DNA from: an uncultured Spirochaetaceae bacterium
GTDB lineage: Bacteria; Spirochaetota; Spirochaetia; Sphaerochaetales; Sphaerochaetaceae
Direction of reading: 5' to 3'
Assembly: GCA_944389275.1 (NCBI GenBank)
Contig: CALXLT010000033.1
Span: forward strand, 62,001-126,000
DNA: 64,000 bases
The position numbers and the translations under genes are program-made. Each line of letters starts with the position of its first letter. Position 1 is the stretch's first letter. The notes below the pieces were generated by a model that saw only the letters and a list, made by a program, of their open reading frames with translations, was not told where the DNA came from and did no database searches. Positions 34,616-43,975 of the stretch are shown here, piece by piece.

Positions 34616-36343
34616 TCAGAGCATATATCCACCCTTCATAGGGTTGGTCGCATGCTCAGAATATATCTTCAGTACACCTGATTTATATTTTGACGGATGA
34701 GGTTTCCAGCACTCTCGGCGATCAGCCAGTATTCGAGCGATATCCTCGATATCCATACGCTCTCCAGCTATACCAATTATATCAAGCCTACGATTGGATA
34801 TATCAAGTTCAATCAGATCACCATCCTGTATAAGAGCTATCGGTCCTCCTTCAGCAGCCTCTGGTGATACATGCCCAATAGAGGGCCCCGTAGAAGCCCC
34901 TGAGAAACGTCCATCCGTGATAAGGGCGATACTTCTGCCAAGCGCCGGGTCAGATGAAATAGCCTCAGTGGTATAGAAAAGCTCTGGCATACCTGAGCCT
35001 TTCGGGCCTTCATATCTGACAATAACAGCATCCCCAGGGTTTATTGAATGGGATAACACAGCCGAGATAGCATCCTCATCGCAATCAAAAGTCCTAGCTC
35101 TAAGTACAGCATGGAACATTTCTTTCGGCACAGCTGAATGCTTTATTACGGCTCCATCAGGAGCAAGATTTCCTTTAAGGATGGCAATAGTTCCGTTCTT
35201 CCCGATAGGATTATCGAAAGATCTAAGGATATCTTCTTTCGAGACTCCTTTGTGTCTTCTCATTTCATCACACAATGCATAATAATCACTCTTTTTTATA
35301 TCATCGAGATTATCTCCGAGGGTTTTTCCCGTAACCGTCAGGGCATCAAGATGGAGAAGATGGCGTATTTCTTCCATTACCGCAGGTACGCCTCCCGCAT
35401 AGAATACATATTCTGCTGGCCAATACCCTGCAGGTCTGACATTCAATATGTAGTGTGCGTTCTTATGTATCCGTTCGAATGTTTCTGCATCAATCTCCAC
35501 ACCGAACTCGTGTGCTATAGCTGGAAGATGAAGGATAGCATTAGTGGACCCGGAGATGGCCGCATGAACCATAATCGCATTTTCAAAACTCTCTAAAGTA
35601 ACTATCTCCCTTGCAGGCTTCCCTGAAAGAGCAAGCTTCATGGCAGCCTCTCCAGCTTTCTCGGCTGTAGCAAGCAGCTCATTGCCAACAGCAGGCAACA
35701 AAGCCGTTCCTGGCAACGCCAACCCTAACGCCTCGCTCATCACTTGCATCGTGCAAGCTGTGCCCATAAAAGAACATGCACCGCATGAGGGACAAGCATT
35801 ATGCTTGTAATATGAAAACTGGCTTTCGTTTATCTCTCCTCTTGCATATTGTGCATTATATTTGCCTATCATTTCTAAAGTAAGCAAATCAGGACCAGCA
35901 CTCATTACTCCCCCTGGCACAACAACCGAAGGGAGATTTGTCCTGCCGATTCCCATAAGAAGTCCCGGAAGTCCCTTATCACAGCTTGCTATGAATATAC
36001 CTGCATCGAATGGAGTCGCATTATTATGTATCTCTACGATTCCAGCAATCATATCACGGCTCGCAAGCGAATAGTTTATGCCATCATGGCCTTGCGCCTG
36101 ACCATCGCATATATCAGTAACAAAGTAACGGGCAGGCCGGCCTCCAGACTTCTTCACACTATCCATGGCCCTGTCAACAAGAGAGAAAAGACCGCTTGAT
36201 CCAGGATGGCTATCACCGAATGTACTCTCTATAAGTATCTTAGGCTTATCCAAATCCGCAGCTGACCAGCCCATACCAAGACGGAGTGGGTCCATTTCCG
36301 GAGCAAGTCTACGTACAGATTCGCTTTTAAGTTGTCTTCTCAT
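34616..36343 (-). CDS. IlvD/Edd-family dehydratase, probably for a sugar acid
   Basis: A 575-residue iron-sulfur dehydratase of the dihydroxy-acid/6-phosphogluconate dehydratase family. The cluster ligands are in CDGQAQGHDG, ASCDKGLPGLLMG and ACPSCGACSFMGTACTMQ, where the family consensus has CG-C-GMYTANTM. No other isoleucine-valine synthesis gene is here, and its place in a beta-mannoside operon with an aldo/keto reductase points to an aldonate or similar sugar acid as substrate. The start at 36343 overlaps the reductase gene by 17 bp. Confidence 0.88.
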   Translation of the reverse strand: MRRQLKSESVRRLAPEMDPLRLGMGWSAADLDKPKILIESTFGDSHPGSSGLFSLVDRAMDSVKKSGGRPARYFVTDICDGQAQGHDGINYSLASRDMIAGIVEIHNNATPFDAGIFIASCDKGLPGLLMGIGRTNLPSVVVPGGVMSAGPDLLTLEMIGKYNAQYARGEINESQFSYYKHNACPSCGACSFMGTACTMQVMSEALGLALPGTALLPAVGNELLATAEKAGEAAMKLALSGKPAREIVTLESFENAIMVHAAISGSTNAILHLPAIAHEFGVEIDAETFERIHKNAHYILNVRPAGYWPAEYVFYAGGVPAVMEEIRHLLHLDALTVTGKTLGDNLDDIKKSDYYALCDEMRRHKGVSKEDILRSFDNPIGKNGTIAILKGNLAPDGAVIKHSAVPKEMFHAVLRARTFDCDEDAISAVLSHSINPGDAVIVRYEGPKGSGMPELFYTTEAISSDPALGRSIALITDGRFSGASTGPSIGHVSPEAAEGGPIALIQDGDLIELDISNRRLDIIGIAGERMDIEDIARILADRRECWKPHPSKYKSGVLKIYSEHATNPMKGGYML

Positions 36344-37319
36344 GTAATCCTCCTTCAAGATTTCCGGGAAAATACTTGTTTATGACAGCAATTTCCGGCT
36401 CCTCAAACTCCCGGGATTTCCCCAATGCCATGATATTCTCCATCAGCTGCCCTTCGGTTCGGGCTCCAATAAGCACAGATGTCACCCTCTTATTGAAAAG
36501 CAGCCAAGCAATTGCCAGCTCTGATATTGTTTGTCCCCTTTCAATTGCCATCCTATCCAATACTCTAAGGTTTTCAACAAGTTTGGGAGTCAGCTCTTTT
36601 CTTATCCTATCGCTTCTTGTCCCTCTTGCGTCAGGAGGGATATCTCCTGAAAGATATTTCCTGGTAAGAATTCCCTGATTCAAAGGAGAGAAAACAACAC
36701 AGCCTATACCAAGTTCATCCAAGCCTTCTAAAAGATCATCATCCTCAATATGACGATCAATGATATTGTAGCGAACCTGATTGACTAGAATATGAAGGCC
36801 TCGCTTCTCCATAAGCTTTGCCATCTTCACGGCCTCTTCCCTGCTATAGTTCGAGATAGCTATATACAAAGCCTTACCACTTCTTACTATTGATTCCAGA
36901 GCTTCAGCGGTTTCTTCCATCGGAGTCACAGGATCTGGCCGATGATGATAGAAAATATCCACATATTCCAACCCAAGCAATCCTAGGCTTCTATCGATAG
37001 ATGCAATAAGATGCTTCTTTGATCCCCAATTCCCATATGGCCCATTCCAGCAATCGTATCCTGCTTTTGTCGCTACGATTATCTCATCTCGATGATTAAC
37101 GAATAAATCCCGCATAATCTGCCCAAACCGTTCTTCAGCACTCCAAGCAGGTGGACCATAATTATCCGCAAGATCAAAATAAGTAATCCCATTGTCAAAT
37201 GCAGTCTTAAGGATATTACGGCATTGCCTATAATCAGAGTCCTTCCCGAAATTCTGCCAAAGTCCAAACGATAATTCAGGAAGGAAGAGCCCTGATTTTC
37301 CAGCTCTTCTATATTCCAT
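36327..37319 (-). CDS. Aldo/keto reductase, YghZ/MgrA type
   Basis: A 330-residue NADPH-dependent reductase of the AKR14/YghZ group, which reduces L-glyceraldehyde 3-phosphate or related aldehydes. The catalytic tetrad is visible: Asp and Tyr in YFDLADNYGPP (48-58), Lys in IIVATKAGYDCW and His in DIFYHHRPDPVTP. The C-terminal cofactor loop VLIGARTEGQLMENI is present. Length matches. It lies between beta-mannosidase (89-bp gap) and the dehydratase (overlap), so it may interconvert a sugar aldehyde for that pathway. Confidence 0.91.
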   Translation of the reverse strand: MEYRRAGKSGLFLPELSFGLWQNFGKDSDYRQCRNILKTAFDNGITYFDLADNYGPPAWSAEERFGQIMRDLFVNHRDEIIVATKAGYDCWNGPYGNWGSKKHLIASIDRSLGLLGLEYVDIFYHHRPDPVTPMEETAEALESIVRSGKALYIAISNYSREEAVKMAKLMEKRGLHILVNQVRYNIIDRHIEDDDLLEGLDELGIGCVVFSPLNQGILTRKYLSGDIPPDARGTRSDRIRKELTPKLVENLRVLDRMAIERGQTISELAIAWLLFNKRVTSVLIGARTEGQLMENIMALGKSREFEEPEIAVINKYFPGNLEGGLHEKTT

Positions 37320-37408
37320 TGCATCAACCTCCCTGTAATGATAGTCATCTCATGCATTCAAAATAGGGATAGCCTTCGTCAAAAGCTATCCCCATGCAAG
37401 ATTTCTAC

Positions 37409-39835
37409 TTATCTGATATCCCAAACACTACGGACACAGAAATCAATGGTTCCAGATTCCTCTTGAATCTTTACACGTCTAACTCCAGGTTCCATATCAA
37501 AGTAATTATCGCTAAGGAGGAAACGCCCTGTATCAGAGTAAATCTCAACTGCCTTCGCATACGCAGATGACCTTATGACCAGTTCATTCCCCTCTCGCTC
37601 AACATCCAATTCTGGATTCTGCCATCTATAATATTTCGGCTCAGTGAAAAGTACAGAATCGAAAGATTTCAGTTCTTCACCTATATACAGCTGATAACTC
37701 AGATGTACATTACGGAAATCAGAACCTGAGAAATCAAGCTCTCCTATCCATGTTGCCTGCATTGCCGGGATATCAACAGGAATCTCTCCTGACTGTAGTT
37801 CAGATCCATCAGGATTTCTGAGCTGCCACTTCACAACAGCTTCAACAGCATCCTGAGTCTCATTCGTCACATTAAGCCTTGCCCTTACAGGCACAGGCCC
37901 ATGCGGCTCCTGTATTATTGATGTCTTATCCTGGCATTCCCCATATTCCTCACAGCTTAGATGGATTGGCTCGAAGAATCTCTTGGCAAAATAATGCAAG
38001 GCTTTCCACCTGCCATAATAATCTATCGAGGCCCATGAAGCTACTGGCCATATATCATTAAGCTGCCAGTAAATGGCACCCATGCAGCGACCTCTGTATC
38101 TTCTCCAGTGCTCTACACCATATTTCATAGCCTCTGCCTGCAACAGCTGTGAAGCGTAGAGAAGCACATCAAAATCAGCAGGATAAAGATAATTCTTAGC
38201 GATATAGGTCATGATAAGTCCATTAGCGCCTTCATTACGCTGATGGGTTTCCATTACGCGTGAGAATATGTTCCAATCCTCTGGTAATGAGAATTCCTTC
38301 ACAGAAGCCTTACACGGAAATGACTGGAATCCGAATTCTGAGACATACCGGAAGAAATCATTCCTATATTCAGAGAACGGAAGACGGCCATGCCATACAT
38401 CCCAGCAATGCGAGTCACCCCTATTCGGATCCGTTGGATTATCGAAGTTTCCTCCAGAGGATGGAGAGGATGGCCAGTATGGAGTGATTGGATCCTCCTT
38501 CTCAAGTATATGCGGTATGATGTGCTGGTACATACGGATATAGGAAGCCTTTGTCTTGCAATTACCATTGTACCTTTCTACCGGGGTATACATCTCCATC
38601 TCATTATTTCCGCACCAAAGGCCAAGAGAAGCATGATGCCTTATGCGACGGACATTTTCTATAATCTCCTTTGATATGTTCTCCTCGAATCTCGGTGCAT
38701 CAATCGGATAATTCGCACAGGCGAACATCAGATCATGCCAAACCACAAGGCCGAATTCATCACAGGCATCAAAGAATTCGTCAGATGGATAATATCCTCC
38801 GCCCCAAATTCTTATTGCATTGAAATTCGCAGCTTTGCAATCAGTCAGGAGCTTCCTTGTACGCTCAGGCGTAATACGAGACAATATATTATCCTCTGGG
38901 ATGTAGTCTGCCCCCATCGCAAAGAAATCAACTCCATTGACACAATGGGAAAAACTTTCACCCCATTCATCAGGCTTACGGGTAAGAGATATCGTTCTCA
39001 ATCCTATACGCTTCGTGATTGAATCAACGACAATACCATCATGGAAAAGCTCAATCCTTAATGTATAAAGGGGCTGGTCTCCAAGCCCATTCGGCCACCA
39101 AAGCTCCGGATTCTCTACGATGAATTCACCCAATGATCTAGCCTTGATAGGTGTACCATCAGGGGAAAGCAAAGATATCACGACATCCGCATCACCTTCC
39201 TTCTCTACGGATACGGAAATCTGCACATTATCATGGTGATGGATTTGCCTGACTTTCCAATCGGTGATCCTCGCAGAATCAATCCCGATGATATCAATAT
39301 CCTTCCAGATGCCAATATCAGGAAGCCGAGGCCCCCAATCCCAGCCAAACATGCAATGAGCCTTCCTTATATACGGGAACCCCTGCATTGCATAAATGCT
39401 ACCGCCCCAATGTTCTTTGGCATCCATCTCTTTGATGTAATTAACAGGCGACTTGAATTCAATCCTGATTGTATTCTCTCCGTTCTTCAAGACCTGCTTT
39501 ATATCAAAAGTCCAATGCCTATGCATATTCTCGGCATGGCCGACGTATACTCCATTGATATATACGTCACAGATTGTATCAAGCCCTTTGCAGCTCAATT
39601 CAATAGCAGGACATGAATAAATATCGCTATCCAGGCTAAATGAACGCTCAAAGACCCAGTCCTGCTTCATTAGGTCCATTGTTTCCAACTCATTATCACG
39701 CCAATATGGATCATTCATGGTGCCATCGGCTAAAAGGATTGAATAAACTGACCCTGGAACATTTCCATTATGTGCTCCAGCAGGATTGCTTTTATTCCAA
39801 GCATTCCACTCCCCATTCAATGTCTGATACTTCAT
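37409..39835 (-). CDS. Beta-mannosidase, glycoside hydrolase family 2
   Basis: An 808-residue GH2 enzyme with the domain order sugar-binding, immunoglobulin-like, TIM barrel and C-terminal domains. The acid/base Glu is in GLWCGNNEMEMY and the nucleophile Glu in YVSEFGFQSFP. The opening LNGEWNAWN and the VPGSVYSILLADGTMNDPYW segment are those of beta-mannosidases rather than beta-galactosidases. No signal peptide is present, so it should act on oligosaccharides imported by the adjacent ABC system, releasing mannose. It begins 3 bp after the inner permease stop. Confidence 0.92.
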   Translation of the reverse strand: MKYQTLNGEWNAWNKSNPAGAHNGNVPGSVYSILLADGTMNDPYWRDNELETMDLMKQDWVFERSFSLDSDIYSCPAIELSCKGLDTICDVYINGVYVGHAENMHRHWTFDIKQVLKNGENTIRIEFKSPVNYIKEMDAKEHWGGSIYAMQGFPYIRKAHCMFGWDWGPRLPDIGIWKDIDIIGIDSARITDWKVRQIHHHDNVQISVSVEKEGDADVVISLLSPDGTPIKARSLGEFIVENPELWWPNGLGDQPLYTLRIELFHDGIVVDSITKRIGLRTISLTRKPDEWGESFSHCVNGVDFFAMGADYIPEDNILSRITPERTRKLLTDCKAANFNAIRIWGGGYYPSDEFFDACDEFGLVVWHDLMFACANYPIDAPRFEENISKEIIENVRRIRHHASLGLWCGNNEMEMYTPVERYNGNCKTKASYIRMYQHIIPHILEKEDPITPYWPSSPSSGGNFDNPTDPNRGDSHCWDVWHGRLPFSEYRNDFFRYVSEFGFQSFPCKASVKEFSLPEDWNIFSRVMETHQRNEGANGLIMTYIAKNYLYPADFDVLLYASQLLQAEAMKYGVEHWRRYRGRCMGAIYWQLNDIWPVASWASIDYYGRWKALHYFAKRFFEPIHLSCEEYGECQDKTSIIQEPHGPVPVRARLNVTNETQDAVEAVVKWQLRNPDGSELQSGEIPVDIPAMQATWIGELDFSGSDFRNVHLSYQLYIGEELKSFDSVLFTEPKYYRWQNPELDVEREGNELVIRSSAYAKAVEIYSDTGRFLLSDNYFDMEPGVRRVKIQEESGTIDFCVRSVWDIR

Positions 39836-39838
39836 GTC

Positions 39839-40711
39839 TCACCCCTTTACTGCTCCAGCGACCATGCCATCCATGATCTTCCTGCTGAAGAATATGTATA
39901 TAAGCAATGATGGGAATGTCGCTATCACCATAGCTGCCATCATCACAGGATAATTCGTGGTAAAGGAACCGCTGAATAATGTAAGCCCCAACGGAACCGT
40001 TCGCAACGTCTCTCGGCTTATGAGAATCAATGCAAAGCTGAATTCATTCCAACAATAGAAAAAGGATATGATCCCTATAGTCACTAATATTGGTTTAGCA
40101 ATTGGAAGGATTATACGGAACAACGTATATGAGAAGCTCGCACCATCAATCGAAGCAGCCTCTTCCATTTCTCTTGGAATGCTATGCACATAGCTTTCTG
40201 CAAGATAGATTCCCTGAGGTAGCTCAAAACAGATATATGGAAGGATTAGCGCAATAAGGCTATCCGTCAGCCCTATATCCGAGAATATGACATACATCGG
40301 TACCATAAGCGAATGCACAGGAACAAGCATTCCTAGAAGGAATAAGTTGAAAATCAGCCTACGCCCTCTGAACTTCATCCTAGCAACGAAATATCCGACT
40401 ATGAAGCTGAAGAGTATGATGCCAGATACCGATACGACAGAAACAATGATTGAATTAAGCATGTATCTGAACATAGGTGTAGTACTTAATACATGCACAT
40501 AATTATCCAATGTGGGAGCTGTTGGAAGAGAAAAGCTATCAACATCGAATTCAAATTGTGTCTTAAGCGAGGAATATACAAGCCATATCATCGGATAAAG
40601 ACAACCAATCGATGCAATGATCGCATATATATTCATGACAACTCTGCCAGCAAAACCCCATCGAGCTGCCCTTTTAAGATCAATAGCCTGAAGATCCTTT
40701 TCCTTATTCAT
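39839..40711 (-). CDS. CUT1-type sugar ABC transporter permease, MalG-like
   Basis: A 290-residue inner-membrane permease with six predicted helices and an EAA motif of the form EEAASIDGASFSYTLFRIILP near residue 190. The C-terminus ends in the MalG-typical GMVAGAVKG. The start at 40711 (MNKEKDLQAIDLKRAAR) is preferred over 40735 and overlaps the MalF-like gene by 8 bp. Works with the MalF-like permease and the binding protein; no ATPase gene is in the operon, so a shared MsiK/MalK-type ATPase elsewhere is expected. Confidence 0.93.
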   Translation of the reverse strand: MNKEKDLQAIDLKRAARWGFAGRVVMNIYAIIASIGCLYPMIWLVYSSLKTQFEFDVDSFSLPTAPTLDNYVHVLSTTPMFRYMLNSIIVSVVSVSGIILFSFIVGYFVARMKFRGRRLIFNLFLLGMLVPVHSLMVPMYVIFSDIGLTDSLIALILPYICFELPQGIYLAESYVHSIPREMEEAASIDGASFSYTLFRIILPIAKPILVTIGIISFFYCWNEFSFALILISRETLRTVPLGLTLFSGSFTTNYPVMMAAMVIATFPSLLIYIFFSRKIMDGMVAGAVKG

Positions 40712-41582
40712 TCTCAGGCCTCCCCTGTGTAGCACGTCTGACCAGAACGGTTATGAGAATGCTAAGTATAAGGATACCTACCGATACCGCACTTCCATAT
40801 CCCATCCTATAGCGTATGAATGAGTTCTGATATGCATAAAGGGCCATCACATTCGTTGCATTCCCAGGCCCGCCTCCTGTCATGACATAAATATGATCGA
40901 AGATCTTCATATTTCCGGATATACATAATGTCAGGCAGACAATAAGTGTATTCCTGATCATCGGCATCACAATATGCATCAGCCTCTGCAAGGCATTTGC
41001 CCCATCAATTTCTGCAACCTCTATAACGGAACTGTCGATTGCTGCCAGCCCTGCAAGGATTATGATCATATAGTATCCGATATTCTTCCAGATCAGAGGG
41101 ATTGAGGATAGGATAAGAGCCATATCAGCGTTGGCAAGCCAAGGCTGTATATATTCATCCAGACCAACAAAGGCGAGGACATCATTTATCAGTCCATTAT
41201 TATAATCATAGAGCATCTGCCATATGAAACCAACGACAACAGCAGAAAGAATAGCGGGAAAGTATGCTACCGACAAATGCATCTGACGCAGCTTTATCCC
41301 CCTGGAATTCAATACAAGCGCCAATATTAAAGCTAGACCTATCTGCCCTATGATGCATATAACTGTTATCTCTATATTGTGCAGGAATGACTGCCAAAAA
41401 ACCTTATCAGATGCAAGTGTGATAAAGTTCTCAACCCCTATGAATGTCTTCTTAGGTCCACCCGCCCAGTTGAACAAGCTATAGTATAGAGCACCAGCAA
41501 CAGGAACAAGGATTATAAAACAATAAAGAAACACAGGAATCGAAAGATATGCAAAATATGTACTTCTGCGTAATGCCTTCAT
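40704..41582 (-). CDS. CUT1-type sugar ABC transporter permease, MalF-like
   Basis: A 292-residue permease with six membrane helices. The EAA loop reads IEVAEIDGANALQRLMHIVMP near residue 200 and the last cytoplasmic loop has MTGGGPGNATNVMALYAYQNS, typical of MalF/UgpA-like proteins. The start at 41582 (MKALRRSTYFAYLSIPVFLY) fits the family better than the upstream codon. A stem-loop separates it from the binding-protein gene. Substrate is inferred to be a beta-mannoside oligosaccharide from the neighbouring GH2 gene. Confidence 0.92.
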   Translation of the reverse strand: MKALRRSTYFAYLSIPVFLYCFIILVPVAGALYYSLFNWAGGPKKTFIGVENFITLASDKVFWQSFLHNIEITVICIIGQIGLALILALVLNSRGIKLRQMHLSVAYFPAILSAVVVGFIWQMLYDYNNGLINDVLAFVGLDEYIQPWLANADMALILSSIPLIWKNIGYYMIIILAGLAAIDSSVIEVAEIDGANALQRLMHIVMPMIRNTLIVCLTLCISGNMKIFDHIYVMTGGGPGNATNVMALYAYQNSFIRYRMGYGSAVSVGILILSILITVLVRRATQGRPENE

Positions 41583-41608
41583 ACCATCTCCTATCCAGAA
41601 CAAGTCGG

Positions 41609-41637
41609 CTGCCAAAAGCCAATGAGGCTAATGGCAG
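41609..41637 (-). other. Intercistronic stem-loop between binding-protein and permease genes
   Basis: CTGCCA/TGGCAG outer arms and AGCC/GGCT inner arms form a nested hairpin between the binding-protein stop (41658) and permease start (41582). There is no T-run, so it is more likely an mRNA-stabilising element that keeps binding protein in excess than a terminator. A comparable hairpin occupies the same place in the other ABC operon at 48 kb. Confidence 0.6.
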
Positions 41638-41657
41638 TCAAATAAACAATGCAGTAA

Positions 41658-42977
41658 TTATCTCGTTGCCTCGTATTCAGCCTGGATTACCTCAGCAGCT
41701 GCCTCCGGTGTTGTCCTTCCTGCAAGAAGCTCTACAAACTGATCATTCATTACAGCAATAAGAGAAGCATTCATATTGGCATCCCAAATAGGAACTGTAC
41801 TTGTTGCATTATCTACAAAAGCAAGATAGTTCTCGTGCAATGTATCAAATTCCACACCTTCACTTGGAGGAGTATTGCAAGTGCTTACGAGACCTACATC
41901 TGTCATTCTCTGAGACAGAGCCGGCCCAGAGATGTAGAGGGCAAGATCGGCAGCCTTTGCAAGGCGCTCCCCAGTGAGCTTTGAATTTACTCCACAGAAC
42001 CAGCCACAACCAGAAGAGGCGGAGGTAGGATCACCGATTCCACCTTCCACCGTAGGCATATATGCGAATCCAACATTCTCTAAGATATCGGGCGTTGCGA
42101 TACCAGCCATATACTCAACATTCCAATAGCCATCAATCGTAGTTGCCGCTTTCCCCTGAAGGAATAATGAGGAAGCATTCTGGTTATCCACTACTGAATA
42201 GTCTGGATTGAACAATCCGCTCTGCCCTAACTGTACCACGAATTCAAGCAGCTTTATGAATTCCGGATCCGTGAAGGCCACCTCGTCGCTTCCAGCAATC
42301 ACAGAATTAACCCAATCCTCTCCACAGAACCTAGGACCAAGTGTTGAAATCCAAGAGGAATTGAACTGCCATTTATCCCGGTTGCCAAAAGCAATAGGAT
42401 ATACCCCCATCTCTTCAAACTTCGGAATCGCAGCAAAGACCTCCTCCCATGTTGAAGGGAATTCATCATAACCGGCTGCAGCCCAAAGCTCCTTATTATA
42501 AAAGACCACAGAAGTCGTTGAGAACTGCATAGGTGTAGCCATTATCTTTCCATCAACAGTTGCTGGGAAGAAAAGCCCATCCCTATACTCATCAAGCCAA
42601 GGACAAGCCTCAACATACTCCGTCAGATCAGCAATGAGCCCACTGTCATAGAAGTTCTTCACCCAAGAACCCTTCATTATGAAGACATCCGCAAGATCAT
42701 CTGCTGCAGCCCTTGCCTGGATTACAGTCTCATAATCATTATGCTGGAACTCTGTTACCTGAAGATCGAGAGTATCAGCATTCAGCTCTGCATATTCCAG
42801 TATAGCCTCCCGTGGCATTTTTCTGGTATTATCAGTTGCTGACTCTTCCTTGGTATATGAACTTGTCATGGCAAGCACCATGCGACCATCCGAGGAAGAT
42901 TCTTCCTTCTGTCCGCCAGCGAAAACAAAGGATGAAACTAGGAAAGCCACCATTACGAATGTGATTATTCTCTTCAT
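41658..42977 (-). CDS. Extracellular sugar-binding protein, CUT1 family
   Basis: A 439-residue solute-binding protein with a spirochaete-style signal: MKRIITFVMVAFLVSSFVFA then GGQKEESS. The binding-protein family 1 fold is seen in TTSVVFYNKELWAAAGYDEF and FLQGKAATTIDGYWNVEYMA. The ATG at 42977 has GGAGGT ahead of it. First gene of the seven-gene operon, transcribed from a promoter at 42998-43025 next to a palindrome shared with the divergent RpiR gene. The ligand is inferred to be a beta-mannoside. Confidence 0.93.
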   Translation of the reverse strand: MKRIITFVMVAFLVSSFVFAGGQKEESSSDGRMVLAMTSSYTKEESATDNTRKMPREAILEYAELNADTLDLQVTEFQHNDYETVIQARAAADDLADVFIMKGSWVKNFYDSGLIADLTEYVEACPWLDEYRDGLFFPATVDGKIMATPMQFSTTSVVFYNKELWAAAGYDEFPSTWEEVFAAIPKFEEMGVYPIAFGNRDKWQFNSSWISTLGPRFCGEDWVNSVIAGSDEVAFTDPEFIKLLEFVVQLGQSGLFNPDYSVVDNQNASSLFLQGKAATTIDGYWNVEYMAGIATPDILENVGFAYMPTVEGGIGDPTSASSGCGWFCGVNSKLTGERLAKAADLALYISGPALSQRMTDVGLVSTCNTPPSEGVEFDTLHENYLAFVDNATSTVPIWDANMNASLIAVMNDQFVELLAGRTTPEAAAEVIQAEYEATR

Positions 42978-42997
42978 TCTTACCTCCACTTATTCCA

Positions 42998-43025
42998 AAC
43001 ATAGCACATTCTAGCATTTTGTAAA
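42998..43025 (-). promoter_or_regulatory. Promoter of the beta-mannoside operon
   Basis: On the minus strand TTTACA (43020-43025) and TATGTT (42998-43003) are 16 bp apart, ahead of the binding-protein gene. Confidence 0.6.
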
Positions 43026-43031
43026 GAAAAA

Positions 43032-43047
43032 TCTTTTCATGAAAAGA
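43032..43047. promoter_or_regulatory. Probable RpiR operator
   Basis: TCTTTTCATGAAAAGA is a perfect 16-bp palindrome in the gap between the RpiR gene and the operon it faces, adjacent to the -35 box. Its AT-rich TTTTC/GAAAA arms resemble sites reported for RpiR-type regulators. Confidence 0.62.
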
Positions 43048-43094
43048 AAATTATTTTATTTGCATCGCAGGACGTTTGTTCCTATCATGTTCTT

Positions 43095-43925
43095 ATGGAT
43101 GTAAGTGTCTTCTACAATATCAAAAGATATAATGATTCATTAAGCGCAAAAGAAAGGAAAATAGCCGATTACATACTCGAGCACCCTTCTGAGGTTATCG
43201 ATTTATCAATAAGCGATATAAGCAATCAGATCGGAATCAGCAATGCGACCATGGTCCGCTTTGTCAGAAAAATAGGATTTGATAGCTACCATGATTTCCG
43301 TATAAGCCTTGCAAAGGAAAATGTTCCGGTCGATATGAAAGCCATCGAAAGTGGATCAGATCCTATTTCACTGGCATTCGATAGGACCAAGAGATGCTTG
43401 GATATAGCCAGAAACAGGATTAGTGCAGAAGCTATATCCAAAGCAGGCGATCTCATCACAAAAGCCTCTATGCTTTATGCATTTGGCGTTGGAGGTTCTG
43501 CAATAACGGCTTTTGACTTCTTCCATAGATTCATAAGTACAGGAATCCCCTGCCTATTCAATACAGATTTCCATACGCAGCTGATACTGGCATCCCAAAG
43601 CAAGCCAGGGGATGTTGCCATCTTATTCTGTTATACCGGCATCAACCGCGATTCCATCGATATAGCGAAGGTACTTAAGGAAAAGGGATGTACAATCATA
43701 ATAGTAACGCGAGATGACAATTCCCCGATAAACCAATATGCGGATCTTGGCATCTATGTTTCTGGCATGACGGCTCCCAGCGAGATAACCGATACATATC
43801 CAGAACGTATCAGTCTGTCGGTCATAGTAGATGTTCTGTATCTCATCGTTATATCAAAGCTTAAAGATAAGAGCATAAAGCCTGTCAAAAATGTTGTCGA
43901 AATAGAGAAAACAAGAAGATTGTAA
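43095..43925 (+). CDS. MurR/RpiR-family transcriptional regulator
   Basis: A 276-residue regulator with an N-terminal RpiR helix-turn-helix (SAKERKIADYILEHPSEVID, then ISNATMVRFVRKIGFDSYHD to about residue 75) and a SIS phosphosugar-binding domain (about 105-235, FGVGGSAITAFDFFHRFIS). Such proteins respond to sugar phosphates. It is divergent from the transporter and beta-mannosidase operon across a 117-bp gap with a palindrome, so it very probably controls that operon. Codon use is AT-rich like the island. A strong terminator follows. Confidence 0.93.
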   Translation: MDVSVFYNIKRYNDSLSAKERKIADYILEHPSEVIDLSISDISNQIGISNATMVRFVRKIGFDSYHDFRISLAKENVPVDMKAIESGSDPISLAFDRTKRCLDIARNRISAEAISKAGDLITKASMLYAFGVGGSAITAFDFFHRFISTGIPCLFNTDFHTQLILASQSKPGDVAILFCYTGINRDSIDIAKVLKEKGCTIIIVTRDDNSPINQYADLGIYVSGMTAPSEITDTYPERISLSVIVDVLYLIVISKLKDKSIKPVKNVVEIEKTRRL

Positions 43926-43935
43926 TCAATAGCCT

Positions 43936-43975
43936 CCATATGCCAATGATAAACACATGGCATATGGCCTCTATT
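43936..43975. terminator. Bidirectional terminator between rpiR-type and dauR-like genes
   Basis: CCATATGCCA (43936-43945) and TGGCATATGG (43958-43967) form a perfect 10-bp stem, followed on the plus strand by CTCTATTTCTTTTT. It separates two convergent genes. Confidence 0.82.

Noticed and set aside
34616-36343. Calling the IlvD/Edd gene as the valine-isoleucine pathway enzyme
   Set aside because: No ilvBN, ilvC or leu genes are near, and the operon context is glycan catabolism; family-level naming is safer.
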